From contig NZ_BRVS01000005.1 of assembly GCF_026011795.1 (NCBI RefSeq), positions 248,001-312,000 on the forward strand: a DNA stretch of 64,000 bases. The letters are read 5' to 3'. Position 1 is the first letter of the stretch, and every line of letters starts with the position of its first letter. Shown here in pieces: positions 37,826-47,048 of this stretch. This stretch comes from Arthrobacter mangrovi (GTDB lineage Bacteria; Actinomycetota; Actinomycetes; Actinomycetales; Micrococcaceae). The position numbers and the translations under genes are program-made. The notes below the pieces were generated by a model that made no database searches, was not told the DNA's origin, and saw nothing but the letters and a program-made list of their open reading frames with translations.

Positions 37826-38854
37826 TCACTGCTCCTTCGCCGGCCCCGCGGGGCGCGGCCGTCGGGCCACAACGTCCCGGGCCCGCTTGGCGTTGAACTT
37901 CTTCTGGCGGGGATCGAACGCGTCGCGCAGGCCATCTCCGATGAAGTTGATGCAGAGGCAGATGGCGACGATGAACATGCCCGGCCACCAGAACAGCCAG
38001 GGACGGGTCGAAAAGGCTTCCTGGTTCTGGCTGATCAGCAGCCCGAGGGATACATCGGGCGCCTTGACGCCCATGCCGACGTAGGACAACGAGGTCTCCA
38101 GCAGGATCGCCGAGGACATGCTGAGCGTCACGAAGACAATGATCACTCCGACGGCGTTGGGCAGGATGTGCCGGAAGATGATCCGGGCATTGGAGGCGCC
38201 GGCGATGCGGGCCGCATCCACGAATTCCCGCTCGCGCAGGGAGAGGAACTCGGCACGCACCAGGCGGGCGAGCCCCGTCCATACGACCAGCCCCACCATC
38301 AGGCCGAGGGCCAGGGGCTGCAGGTTGGACGCCACCACCCGGCTGGCCATCTGGCCCAGGACTGCCGCGAGGATGATCAGCGGGATCACGATCACGATGT
38401 CGGTCAGGCGCATCAGGACATTGTCGACCCAGCCGCGGAAATAACCGGCCAGCGCTCCGACGACCACGCCGATCGCGCCGCCCACGATGCCGATGATGAA
38501 CATGACGAGGACCGAGATCTGCACGCCCCGCATGGTCTGCGCGAAGGTGTCCCGGCCGAGCCGGTCCTGCCCGAACGGGTGCTCGCCGAAGCTGAACGGA
38601 AACACCTGGAGCGTCGGACGCCCGCCGTTGATCAGGTCATTGACTTCGTTGTGTGTGTACTTCCACCAGCCGGGAATGCCCATGAAACCGCCGGCGGAGA
38701 AGGCCAGAACCAGGATCATGACGAAGATGACCAGGCTCGCGATCGCCGCAGCGTTTCCGATGAACCTCTTCCGGACGATCTGGCCCTGGCTCAAGCCCTG
38801 CTTTTCCGGGCCGGTACCTTGGATCTCCGGCGCCGAAGTCGTCATCGTGGTCAT
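37826..38854 (-). CDS. Oligopeptide ABC transporter permease (OppC type, second system)
   Basis: 342 residues; ATG overlaps the stop of the upstream permease (ATGA at 38851-38854). Helix 1 at about 35-55, a long periplasmic loop with HPFGQDRLGRDTFAQ (family motif LGTDxxGRD), core helices and the coupling loop DAARIAGASNARIIFRHILPNA. Ends in RDAFDPRQKKFNAKR plus a basic tail. Confidence 0.92.
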   Translation of the reverse strand: MTTMTTSAPEIQGTGPEKQGLSQGQIVRKRFIGNAAAIASLVIFVMILVLAFSAGGFMGIPGWWKYTHNEVNDLINGGRPTLQVFPFSFGEHPFGQDRLGRDTFAQTMRGVQISVLVMFIIGIVGGAIGVVVGALAGYFRGWVDNVLMRLTDIVIVIPLIILAAVLGQMASRVVASNLQPLALGLMVGLVVWTGLARLVRAEFLSLREREFVDAARIAGASNARIIFRHILPNAVGVIIVFVTLSMSSAILLETSLSYVGMGVKAPDVSLGLLISQNQEAFSTRPWLFWWPGMFIVAICLCINFIGDGLRDAFDPRQKKFNAKRARDVVARRPRPAGPAKEQ

Positions 38855-40392
38855 ACTTTAACCCTCACTCGCGGGTCCAGCGCGGAGTACAGCAGGTCCG
38901 CGATCAAGTTGAAGACCAGCGCCATGATGCCGGTCACGAGGAAGACACCCATGACGGGATTCGGGTCCACGCGCACCAGTGCCTCGATGAAGAGCTGTCC
39001 CATACCGGCGAAAGCGAAGACGCGTTCGGTAATGACTGCGCCGCCGATCAGGCCGCCGATGTCGAAGGCCACGATCGTGGCAATGGGGATCAGCGCATTC
39101 CGGAACGCATGTCGCATGACGACCGTGCGCTCCCCCAGGCCCTTGGCCCGCGCCGTCCGGATGTAGTCCATGTTCATGATTTCCAGCATCGACGAGCGCG
39201 CGTAGCGGCTGTAGGAGGCCAGGGAAATCAGCAGCAGGGCGATGGTCGGCAGCAACAGGTGCGTGAACGTGTCCAGCCCCTGCACCCAGTAGTCGCCGCG
39301 CAGGTTGGGCGTTTCGGAACCGATCGTGGCGATGGGCCGGCCGTTGATCCGCGAGTTGCCGAAGTAGGCGGGCCAAGCCTGCATATAGCGGTCCAGCAGG
39401 ACCATCCCGGCAACCAGGACCGCGGTGATGGCCGCGGCGTTGATGTTCTGCCGGCGGTCGTAGCCGCCCATCAAGTAGCCGATCCCAATCCCCACCAGGA
39501 TGGTGGCTATGGCCAGGAGCGCAATCATGAGCGTGGTGGCCTGCGCCAGGAGCGGCTGGAGCGGGAAGTACAGGACCAGCCCGACTGCAACCGCGGCCAG
39601 CGCGGAGTAGAGCGCCCTGCGGTTTTTCAGCCCCGCCGCGAGGGTCGTCGCCCCGAAAGCAATAGCGACGCCGGCGATCAGGATCACCGCGAGGCCAAGA
39701 CCAGGTGTGCTGAACCAACGTGTCACGGACAGCGCCCAGAGGATGCCCGCTGCCAGGACGAATCCAGTGACCGCGGCGAGGAGCCGGCGTTTGACGGTGC
39801 CGCGCGCGCAGATGTACCACAAGATCCCGCTGACCAAGGCGATCACGGCGATGGTGGCCGGCGGTATGTGGGGCTCGCGCAGGAAGTTGTTGAAGCCGAT
39901 GGCGGCGTATTCCTTCAGGAGGACAGCGACCCAGAACACGGGCAGGGAGAAGAAGAGGAACGCCATGAAGGTCACCCCGTAGTCCAGGGTGCTGTACTGC
40001 CGCAGTGCGGTCACGATGCCGAGGCACACCCCGACGACGACCGCCAGGATGGCTGCACCGGTCACCAGCAGGATGGTCATTCCCATCGCGCGGCCCAGTG
40101 CTTCGGTGACGGGCTGGCCGTTGATGGCGAAACCCAAGTCGCAGCTGCCCACGAAGGGCACCAGGCACTGGGCCGCTCCGCCGAGCCAGCGGAAATAGCG
40201 GAGAGGGGCCGGGACGTCCAGGTTCAGCAGTTCGACACGCTGCTGGATCAGTTGTTCTTTGTTCGGCTGATTGCTTTCCCGGAGGTCGGCAAGGGGGTCA
40301 CCCGACAGGGCCGTCAGCTGATACACCAGGAACGAAGCGCCTAGGAGAATAAGCACGGCCGTGAAGAGCCGCCGCACGATGTAGGTCACCAT
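38851..40392 (-). CDS. Oligopeptide ABC transporter permease, enlarged OppB type (second system)
   Basis: 513 residues against about 310 in ordinary OppB. The N-terminal part (MVTYIVRRLFTAVLILLGAS onward to about residue 165) and the C-terminal part (from about 385, SSMLEIMNMDYIRTARAKGLGERTVVMRH split across the coupling loop) are normal. Between them lies an insertion of roughly 190 residues predicted to form about six extra helices. The core coupling loop and end (SALDPRVRVKV) are intact, so it should still pair with the OppC partner. The role of the inserted membrane bundle is unknown. Confidence 0.88.
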   Translation of the reverse strand: MVTYIVRRLFTAVLILLGASFLVYQLTALSGDPLADLRESNQPNKEQLIQQRVELLNLDVPAPLRYFRWLGGAAQCLVPFVGSCDLGFAINGQPVTEALGRAMGMTILLVTGAAILAVVVGVCLGIVTALRQYSTLDYGVTFMAFLFFSLPVFWVAVLLKEYAAIGFNNFLREPHIPPATIAVIALVSGILWYICARGTVKRRLLAAVTGFVLAAGILWALSVTRWFSTPGLGLAVILIAGVAIAFGATTLAAGLKNRRALYSALAAVAVGLVLYFPLQPLLAQATTLMIALLAIATILVGIGIGYLMGGYDRRQNINAAAITAVLVAGMVLLDRYMQAWPAYFGNSRINGRPIATIGSETPNLRGDYWVQGLDTFTHLLLPTIALLLISLASYSRYARSSMLEIMNMDYIRTARAKGLGERTVVMRHAFRNALIPIATIVAFDIGGLIGGAVITERVFAFAGMGQLFIEALVRVDPNPVMGVFLVTGIMALVFNLIADLLYSALDPRVRVKV

Positions 40393-40431
40393 GGTGTTGA
40401 AAGACCTCGATTTTCACTTCTGGAGAATGCC

Positions 40432-40470
40432 AAGGCGCCGGGACCGTCCTGCTCGTGGTCCCGGCGCCTT
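40432..40470 (-). promoter_or_regulatory. Intercistronic hairpin after the second binding-protein gene
   Basis: 14-bp perfect inverted repeat (40432-40445 with 40457-40470), 11-nt loop, between binding-protein stop and permease start. No T tract. Confidence 0.65.
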
Positions 40471-40501
40471 CGCTTAGTTTGCTAACAGAACGCCAGGGGC
40501 C

Positions 40502-42301
40502 CTACTCGCCCTTGACCTTCCAATCCCAGAAGTTCCAGAACACGCCGGTCTGGTTCGGCTGGTAGACGACGCCTTCGACCCGGTCACTGTTGTAAGCGTC
40601 CAGTCCGACTGCCTGGAACAGCGGCAGCCCGTAGAAGGAGTCCCACACTATCTTGTCGATCTGGGTGATGAGCTTGTCCTGCTCGGCCGGTTCGATGGTG
40701 ACCATCAGCTCGTCCATCAGCGCGTCGGCCTTCGGGTCGGAGAATCCGTTGTAGTTGGAACCGCTTCCCGTCCGGAAGATCTGCGGAACACCGGAGACGC
40801 CCACGCCCGAGTTGATCCAGCCGAAGATGGAGGCGTCGTAGCCGCCCTTGCCGAGGGCAGCACCCCAGTCGGAGGCGCCCAGGCCGCCGTCGACGACCTT
40901 GAATCCGGCCTTCTCCGCCGACTCCTGGATCAGGGAGAATGCGTCGGCGCGGTTCGGGTTGTCCTTGTTGTACATGATCCGGACTTCAGGTGTCTTGCCC
41001 GCCAGGAGCTCCTTGGCGCCGTCGATATCCGGTTCGGCGTAGGCCGAGGAGCCGTTGCCTTCCGCCGAGGGCGTGTACGCCTCCTGGGCCGGTACGAAGA
41101 ACTGCGAGTTGAGCGGCGCGGCGTCCTCCTTGATCGGCTTGACGATGCGGTCGACGATGGCCTGCCGGGGCACGGACTTCATGAAGGCCTCGCGGACATC
41201 GGCATCCGCGAAGACGCCGCTGTAGTTGAGGTCGAGGTGGTCGTAGGACAGCTGGTCATCGATATTGACCGTCACGCCGTCGATGGCGTTGAGCAGTTCG
41301 ACGGTGTCCGCCGACGGCTGCGGGGCGATGATGTCCACTTCGCCGTTCTTGAGCGCCTGCACCTGGTCGGGTGCTGCGCCGATGAAGCGGATAGTCACCT
41401 CGTCGATGCTCGGCTTCGGACCCCAGTTGTAGGAATCATTGCGGACCAGCGTGATGGACTGGTCCGGCGTCACGCTGTCCACGATGAAGGGACCGCTGGA
41501 GAGGTAGAGCGATGTATCCCCCGGCAGGGACTTGCTGTCGAAGCCGGTGTTCCAGAAATCTCCCACGGCTTTGAGCTCGGCATTGGGCTTGGCCGGCTTC
41601 TCGGCGTCCCCGCGTTTGAGGCCGTTGATCAGGTCGATCAAAGCCTGCTCGTCGGCAAGGCCGGCCTTCTCGGCAACAACATGGGCCGGCATGCCGATGC
41701 CGCCGTCCTGCAGGCCGCCGAAGGCGATTTCCCAGTCGGCAAAAGGCTTGGAGTAGGTCAGGGTGATCGAACGGCCGTCATCACCGATCTCGGGAATCTC
41801 TGTCAGCCCAAGGCCGCTGGTGTCGCCCGCGTAGTCGAAGTAATTGGTGCCCGAGGTGACTTCGCCTTCCTCGTTGCTCTTGGCATCGTTGGCATAACCG
41901 GACTCGGCCACCCAGTTCAACAGCAGGTCACCGGCGTCGACCGGATCCCCGTCCGACCAGGTGACACCCTCCTTGACCGTGTACTTCACGACCAGCGGAT
42001 CGTCGGAGACCTTTTCGTAGGTCCCGAACTCTTCGTTCCGAACGACGTTGAGCTCATTGTCGATGTGGTAGAAGCCGCCCCGAGTCATGTAGGCGACCTT
42101 GCCATTGACATCGACGTTGCCAGCGGCGGTGTCGGAGTTGAACGAACTGAACGCGTTGACTTCCGCAACGCTGATGGTTCCGCCGGTCGCGCTGGCTTCC
42201 CCCGTAGATTCGGCTCCGCCGCCTGCCGATGCGCAGGCGCTCAGTGCCAGAGCCGCGACTGCTGCAACTCCGATTGCCTTGGAATAACGTCCGAAACGCA
42301 T
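40502..42301 (-). CDS. Oligopeptide-binding lipoprotein (SBP family 5, second system)
   Basis: 599 residues. Signal MRFGRYSKAIGVAAVAALAL with acylated C23. SBP_bac_5 features include VKYTVKEGVTWSDGDPVDAGD and LKNGEVDIIAPQPSADT, with the C-terminal GYDASIFGWINSG. Mature chain is about 60 residues longer than in the first system and the two share little sequence, so they should differ in peptide preference. First gene of the second operon. Confidence 0.88.
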   Translation of the reverse strand: MRFGRYSKAIGVAAVAALALSACASAGGGAESTGEASATGGTISVAEVNAFSSFNSDTAAGNVDVNGKVAYMTRGGFYHIDNELNVVRNEEFGTYEKVSDDPLVVKYTVKEGVTWSDGDPVDAGDLLLNWVAESGYANDAKSNEEGEVTSGTNYFDYAGDTSGLGLTEIPEIGDDGRSITLTYSKPFADWEIAFGGLQDGGIGMPAHVVAEKAGLADEQALIDLINGLKRGDAEKPAKPNAELKAVGDFWNTGFDSKSLPGDTSLYLSSGPFIVDSVTPDQSITLVRNDSYNWGPKPSIDEVTIRFIGAAPDQVQALKNGEVDIIAPQPSADTVELLNAIDGVTVNIDDQLSYDHLDLNYSGVFADADVREAFMKSVPRQAIVDRIVKPIKEDAAPLNSQFFVPAQEAYTPSAEGNGSSAYAEPDIDGAKELLAGKTPEVRIMYNKDNPNRADAFSLIQESAEKAGFKVVDGGLGASDWGAALGKGGYDASIFGWINSGVGVSGVPQIFRTGSGSNYNGFSDPKADALMDELMVTIEPAEQDKLITQIDKIVWDSFYGLPLFQAVGLDAYNSDRVEGVVYQPNQTGVFWNFWDWKVKGE

Positions 42302-42355
42302 TCCGCCTCCTTGTATCTCACATGATGAAGATGCCTCTGCGAGGTCACCGGAGAA

Positions 42356-42406
42356 GGGCCACTGGCGCGGTTGAAACGATTGAGACCCCCTCCACGCCAG
42401 TGGCCC
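42356..42406 (-). promoter_or_regulatory. Leader hairpin of the second peptide transporter operon
   Basis: GGGCCACTGGCG (42356-42367) is the exact inverted copy of 42395-42406 with 27 nt between, 55-105 nt ahead of the binding-protein ATG. Confidence 0.55.
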
Positions 42407-42438
42407 GCCTCACATGGATAAGAGAGTAGACCGAGGCC

Positions 42439-42463
42439 GCAAAATTGGGTATAAAAATTTTGC
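42439..42463. promoter_or_regulatory. Operator-like palindrome GCAAAATT-N9-AATTTTGC
   Basis: Perfect 8-bp half-sites with a 9-bp spacer that itself contains GGGTATAAA, about 140 bp upstream of the second binding-protein start. It is likely to lie at or near the promoter. Confidence 0.45.
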
Positions 42464-42714
42464 TTCACAACGGACTTGTTATCGAGATGCAACCAAGGCG
42501 ACGGGGGCCGTCATGGTCTCAAACATGTTCTTCACAAATGGTCAACGCCCGGAAACCCCCGCGAAATAGGCGGGAAATGTGGAAGTCGCCAACCGTCCGC
42601 ACACCTCTGCACGTCCCCAGGCCTCAGGAATCAGTTATTGACACCTAACTGGAAACGCGTGCGGAGTGCAGCCTCCTGCATGCCCCGGCCACCATCCCGT
42701 GTCGTGTCCCGGGT

Positions 42715-44502
42715 TCAGGCGATGGTCCGCCGGTTGGCGTCGAGCCGACGGGTCCAGCCGCGGCTGTCGAGGTACTCCAGCAGCGGGATGGCGACCCGTC
42801 GTGTGGTGTCCAATGCCCTGCGCGCCTCGCTGGTCGTGAACGGCTGCGGCAAGGCGGCGAGCTCCCGCATGGCCAGGGCAGGTGCCCGCGGCAGCAGGAC
42901 GACTCCGTCGCCGAGCCGCAGCAGGCGGCCGCTGCGCTCGGCAGCCGCCAGCTCACGGGTGCCCAGGCCGAGGGCATTCAGGTCGTGGGCTTCGGGGGCC
43001 GCGAACGGCGCGATCTTCAGCCGGTCCTCCACCGCGCCGATCCCTGCCTCGGCCGCACCAAGGTCCCGGCGCTGCCCGGGGAGCGCGATGAAACCGGCCC
43101 GGTTCTCCAGTCCCGCGTCCCGGACCACCGCTTCCAGCAGTGCGCCGCCGGCGGGACCGATCAGGTCCCGGGCGGCTCCGCGGGAGAGCCCGGCCGCCAA
43201 CGGGTCCTGCTCAGCGAGTTGCTCCACGGCGCTGCGCAGCCGCCGTCGCCACGCGTCGAAAACCGGTTCGTGCACCCACCACTCTCCGACGGCCCTTACC
43301 CCCTCTGGCACCCGGTCGAGGCCGGCAACACCCATCCGGCGCAGCTGTTCGACGCGGACCGCGGCCCGGCGGACCACTTCCGTCAGCGGGTTCCCGCCGG
43401 GTGGCATTGCGGCCAGTACACCAGCACGCCGGCCGCTGTCGCCGCGGCGGTCGAGCGCGGGCGGTTCGACGTCGAGAATCTGCGCCCCGGCCAGGACCGA
43501 TCGGCTGCCGGTCGCCCGCAGCACCAGACGGTCGCCCAGTTCGAGGGGTAACCGGCGGTCGAGGGTCAGGCGGGCGTGGTCCGGACCAAACGGGCGCATC
43601 CGGCCGGGCACGGCGGCGGTGCCGATGTGGACGACGACCTGGCCTGGTGCATCTGCGAAAGAGGCACCCATGGTCCGCCGGACGTCGACCGTGTCCACTA
43701 CCGGCCAACTGTCCCCGGTGACGAGCACGTCGCCGCGGTGGATGGCATCGGCCGACAGCCCGGACCGGAGGTTGACGGCGACGCGGCTTGTGGGTCCAAC
43801 AGAGCCGGCGGCCACGTTGCAGCTGTGCAGGGCCCGGACCGACACCGGGCTGGCGACGTCGTGGCCGCTCAGCAGCAAACGGTCACCCTGCGCGAGCGTG
43901 CCGGCCGTCAAGGTTCCGGTCACGACCGTTCCGGCGCCGCTGATGGTGAACGACCGATCGATCCACAACCGTACACGCGCGTTTGGTTCCGGGTCGGGCA
44001 ACGACGCCAGCATGGCGTCCATGGCTCCGCGCAGCTCGTCGAGCCCGGTCCCGTCGACCGCGGACACGATGACGGCAGGCGCGTCCTGCAGGCCGGTGTC
44101 CTTGAGCTCGGCCCGAACCCGCGCGAGTACACCGTCGGCGCCGCCGGGCGCGCGGTCGCTGCGGGTCAGCACCACGATCCCGCGGCTGATCCCCAGGGCT
44201 GCGATCGCATCGCGATGGTCGCTGGACTGGGCCTGCCAGCCTTCATCGGCGGCGACGACGAAGCACACGGCAGGCACCGGCCCGAGCCCGGCCAGCATGT
44301 TGCCGAGGAATCGTTCGTGGCCGGGAACGTCCACGAACGCCACATCCCTGCCCGAGGCCAGCCTGGTCCATGCGAAGCCAAGGTCGATCGTGAGCCCGCG
44401 CCGGCGCTCCTCGGCCCACCGGTCAGGCTCCATTCCGGTCAGCGCGCGCACCAGGGTGCTCTTGCCGTGATCGACGTGTCCGGCGGTGGCCACCACGAAC
44501 AT
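42715..44502 (-). CDS. selB: Selenocysteine-specific elongation factor SelB
   Basis: 595 residues from the ATG at 44500-44502, two bases after the selA stop. G domain: GHVDHGKST (8-16), DVPGHERFLGNMLAG (effector region characteristic of SelB), and LTRSDRA in place of NKxD. Two EF-Tu-like barrels (about 170-330) and a C-terminal winged-helix region (about 370-595, with EARRALDTTRRVAIPLLEYLD) that should bind the SECIS hairpin. It carries Sec-tRNA to UGA codons marked by SECIS. Part of the selC-selA-selB unit. Confidence 0.93.
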   Translation of the reverse strand: MFVVATAGHVDHGKSTLVRALTGMEPDRWAEERRRGLTIDLGFAWTRLASGRDVAFVDVPGHERFLGNMLAGLGPVPAVCFVVAADEGWQAQSSDHRDAIAALGISRGIVVLTRSDRAPGGADGVLARVRAELKDTGLQDAPAVIVSAVDGTGLDELRGAMDAMLASLPDPEPNARVRLWIDRSFTISGAGTVVTGTLTAGTLAQGDRLLLSGHDVASPVSVRALHSCNVAAGSVGPTSRVAVNLRSGLSADAIHRGDVLVTGDSWPVVDTVDVRRTMGASFADAPGQVVVHIGTAAVPGRMRPFGPDHARLTLDRRLPLELGDRLVLRATGSRSVLAGAQILDVEPPALDRRGDSGRRAGVLAAMPPGGNPLTEVVRRAAVRVEQLRRMGVAGLDRVPEGVRAVGEWWVHEPVFDAWRRRLRSAVEQLAEQDPLAAGLSRGAARDLIGPAGGALLEAVVRDAGLENRAGFIALPGQRRDLGAAEAGIGAVEDRLKIAPFAAPEAHDLNALGLGTRELAAAERSGRLLRLGDGVVLLPRAPALAMRELAALPQPFTTSEARRALDTTRRVAIPLLEYLDSRGWTRRLDANRRTIA

Positions 44503-44504
44503 CT

Positions 44505-45836
44505 TCAGGCGCCTCCCGCCCCGAGCGGTTCTCCGGTACGCATCAGTGCTGACCGCACTGCATCGGCCAGCCGTCCATCCTCGTCCTCCGGAATGCACCG
44601 CAGATCCAGCAGGCAGGCACCGCCGTGGACCCGGGGCAGCACCGCCGGGTCGCCCGTGCGGAGCAACCGGGCCGCATCTTCGGGGAGCCGGACGGCCCAC
44701 CCGGGCAGCGGCACGCCCGGCGCTCCCCCGCCCCCGACCCTGCCGTCGTGCTCGACGAGAGGAAAGCCGACAGCCTCCGCGAGCGCTTCGGTGCGTTCCC
44801 GGAGCCGCGCCGGGTCGGCGTGCAGGGCGGCGGTCACCGGAGGGGCCTCCCCGGCGATGGTCGCTTCCAGCGCGGCCAGTGCCAGCTTGTCCGCCCGCAG
44901 GGCCCGAGCCAGCGGATGGCGCGCCAGCCTGGCAATGACTTCGGCACGCCCGAGCAGTAGCCCGGCCTGCGGGCCGCCCAGGAGTTTGTCACCGCTGACG
45001 ATCACGACGTCGGCACCGGATTCCAGCGCGCTGGCGACGTCGGGCTCATCAGGCAGCACGGGGTCCGGGGCGAGCAGCCCGCTGCCGAGGTCCACGACCA
45101 AGGGAACGCGGTGCCCATCAGCCAGCGAGCGAAGTTGGCTGATGCCCACACCGGAGGTGAATCCGGTGACGCGGAAATTGCTGGGGTGGACCTTGAGCAG
45201 GCAGCCGGTCTGCTCCCCCAGGGCGGACTCGTAATCGTGCAGATGCGTCCGGTTCGTTGTGCCCACTTCCCGCAACCGGGCTCCGGTCGATTCGATCAGT
45301 TCGGGCAGCCTGAAGCCCGCACCGATCTCGACGAGCTCGCCGCGGCTGATGACGACCTCGCCCGTGCCGGCCAGGACGGTGGTGGCCAGCAGCAGTGCGG
45401 CCGCCCCGTTGTTGACCACCAGCGCGTCCTCGGCAACGGGACAGGCGCGCAGCAGTGCCTCACGCGCTCCGGCTCCGCGGCGGGCGCGCGTCCCCGACGC
45501 CAGGTCCATTTCGACGTCGACATAACCGGCCGCCGTGAGCAAGGCCTTCCGAGCGGACTCCGACAAAGGGGCACGTCCCAGGTTCGTGTGCACGATGACG
45601 CCGGTGGCGTTGAGCACCGGCCGCAACGATGTGGCCGCACGGGATGCTACCGCGGCCACGACTTCCGGCTCGACGTCCCCCGGCGCAAGCTCGCCGGAGC
45701 GGGCGCGGTCCTGGATCCCCCGGACGATGGAACGGATCACGTCGTCGCCCAGACGTGCCCGGGCGCTGCGAACCTCCGCGTGCGCGAGCAATCGATCCGT
45801 GCGCGGAATAAGTCTTCGCGGGTCGTCCTTGCCCAC
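44505..45836 (-). CDS. selA: L-seryl-tRNA(Sec) selenium transferase
   Basis: 443 residues from the GTG at 45834-45836 with a near-perfect AAGGAGGAG just ahead. PLP lysine K284 in SGDKLLGGPQAG; NATGVIVHTNLGRAPLS (about 76-92) and EVGTTNRTHLHDYE are SelA signatures. It converts Ser-tRNA(Sec) to Sec-tRNA(Sec) with selenophosphate, as a decamer. selC ends 23 nt upstream, so tRNA and mRNA probably share a primary transcript. Confidence 0.94.
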   Translation of the reverse strand: MGKDDPRRLIPRTDRLLAHAEVRSARARLGDDVIRSIVRGIQDRARSGELAPGDVEPEVVAAVASRAATSLRPVLNATGVIVHTNLGRAPLSESARKALLTAAGYVDVEMDLASGTRARRGAGAREALLRACPVAEDALVVNNGAAALLLATTVLAGTGEVVISRGELVEIGAGFRLPELIESTGARLREVGTTNRTHLHDYESALGEQTGCLLKVHPSNFRVTGFTSGVGISQLRSLADGHRVPLVVDLGSGLLAPDPVLPDEPDVASALESGADVVIVSGDKLLGGPQAGLLLGRAEVIARLARHPLARALRADKLALAALEATIAGEAPPVTAALHADPARLRERTEALAEAVGFPLVEHDGRVGGGGAPGVPLPGWAVRLPEDAARLLRTGDPAVLPRVHGGACLLDLRCIPEDEDGRLADAVRSALMRTGEPLGAGGA

Positions 45837-45859
45837 GCTCCTCCTTCGACTGCGGCAGT

Positions 45860-45954
45860 TGGCGGAGGCGGACGGGAATCGAACCCGCCAGGCCGAGGTA
45901 CTCGGCCTCACCGGTTTTGAAGACCGGGGGGCCCACCAGGACCCGGACGCCTCC
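45860..45954 (-). tRNA. selC: tRNA-Sec (anticodon UCA)
   Basis: 95-nt tRNA with encoded CCA (plus-strand TGG 45860-45862) and discriminator G. The acceptor begins GGAGGCG and closes with CGCCTCC; the anticodon TCA is at 45918-45920 in CTTCAAA, flanked by a CCGGT stem. The D-arm side is CCGGGTCCTGGTGGGCCC and the variable arm is long (TGAGGCCGAGTACCTCGGCCT split around a GTAC loop). T loop TTCGATT. These traits are specific to bacterial tRNA-Sec. Confidence 0.95.
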
Positions 45955-45960
45955 AAAAGG

Positions 45961-45966
45961 ATGCTA
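45961..45966 (-). promoter_or_regulatory. -10 box of selC-selA-selB
   Basis: TAGCAT on the minus strand with six bases (45955-45960) to the first base of the tRNA. By the same spacing seen in the leaderless genes here, transcription should start on or within a base of tRNA position 1. Confidence 0.55.
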
Positions 45967-45983
45967 ACACTGCCCTACCCTCC

Positions 45984-45996
45984 TACACTGGGGGCC
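45984..45996 (+). promoter_or_regulatory. -10 box, leaderless start of selD
   Basis: TACACT (45984-45989), seven bases, ATG at 45997. The whole selC/selD divergent promoter region is only 42 bp. Confidence 0.6.
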
Positions 45997-47010
45997 ATGG
46001 ACGGGATGATGACCCTAGACCAGGAACAGTCCGGCGCGGTCCGGCTCACCGGCTTTGCGCACGGCGGGGGGTGTGCCTGCAAGATTCCCCCCGGGGAGCT
46101 CGAGGATGTCGTCCGGGGCCTGGTCGGCCAGGCTCACCCCGACGTCCTGGTGGGGCTCGACGGCGGCGACGATGCCTCCGCCGTGCTGGTCGGCGACGAC
46201 CTTGCGGTGCTTTCGACAGCGGACTTCTTCACTCCCGTCGTCGATGACCCTTACGACTGGGGCCGGATCGCGGCGGCTAACGCCCTATCCGATATCTATG
46301 CCATGGGCGGGCGGCCCGTCAGCGCCATCAATCTCGTGGGCTGGCCTCGGGACACCCTGCCGATGGAGTTGCTGGCCGAGGTTCTGCGCGGCGGGCTGGC
46401 GGTTGCAGCCGAAGCCGGCTGCCCGGTGACGGGCGGACACTCGGTCGATGACCCGGAACCCAAATACGGAATGGCGGTGACCGGCATCGCCGATCCCGGT
46501 GCGCTGCTGCGCAACGATGCCGCCAGGCCCGGCCTGCCGCTCACGCTGACCAAGCCGATTGGCCTGGGTTTGCTGAACAACCGGCACAAGCAGACCGGCG
46601 AGGTATTCGCCGAAGCCATTGCCACGATGGTGCAGCTGAATCGCGAGGCCGCCGAAGCGGCCGTGCAGGGCGGCCTCCGCGCCGCGACCGATGTCACCGG
46701 GTTCGGACTGCTGGGCCACCTCTACAAGATGTGCCGGGCCTCGGGAGTGGGAGCGGTCATCTACCGGAACGCGGTGCCGCTGGTTTCCGGTGCCCGGGAA
46801 GCGCTCCGGGACGGCTTCATCTCCGGCGGGACGCGGCGCAACCTGGAATGGGTGCGCCCCAACCTGCGGCCGGGGCCCGGGGTCTCCGAGGATGACCTGC
46901 TGATGCTCGCCGACGCCCAGACCTCCGGCGGACTGCTCGTGGTGGGCGAGCTGCCCGGGCATCCCGTCATCGGGCACACGACCGGCGGGCCTGGCATCGA
47001 AGTGCGCTAG
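45997..47010 (+). CDS. selD: Selenide, water dikinase (selenophosphate synthetase)
   Basis: 337 residues. The Gly-rich N-terminal loop HGGGCACKIPP holds C26 and K29, equivalent to the essential Cys17 and Lys20 of E. coli; so this is a Cys and not a Sec form. LDGGDDASAV (the family's Mg-ATP Asp region), STADFFTPVVDDP, NALSDIYAMGG and GGHSVDDPEPKYG follow, all typical. It makes selenophosphate for SelA. Encoded on the opposite strand from selC-selA-selB. Confidence 0.95.
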   Translation: MDGMMTLDQEQSGAVRLTGFAHGGGCACKIPPGELEDVVRGLVGQAHPDVLVGLDGGDDASAVLVGDDLAVLSTADFFTPVVDDPYDWGRIAAANALSDIYAMGGRPVSAINLVGWPRDTLPMELLAEVLRGGLAVAAEAGCPVTGGHSVDDPEPKYGMAVTGIADPGALLRNDAARPGLPLTLTKPIGLGLLNNRHKQTGEVFAEAIATMVQLNREAAEAAVQGGLRAATDVTGFGLLGHLYKMCRASGVGAVIYRNAVPLVSGAREALRDGFISGGTRRNLEWVRPNLRPGPGVSEDDLLMLADAQTSGGLLVVGELPGHPVIGHTTGGPGIEVR

Positions 47011-47048
47011 CGCATCCGGCCTTCCCGATTCGGGTCCGCCACACATCG

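Larger units (their letters stand above)
42302..42714. other. 413-bp intergenic region upstream of the second binding-protein gene
   Basis: No gene seen. It contains a leader hairpin (42356-42406) and an AT-rich palindrome (42439-42463), both described separately, and the 3' flank of selB. The stretch 42430-42560 is visibly richer in A/T than its neighbours. Confidence 0.6.

Noticed and set aside
45997-47010. selD as a selenoprotein
   Set aside because: The key position is a normal Cys codon (C26) and there is no in-frame TGA.
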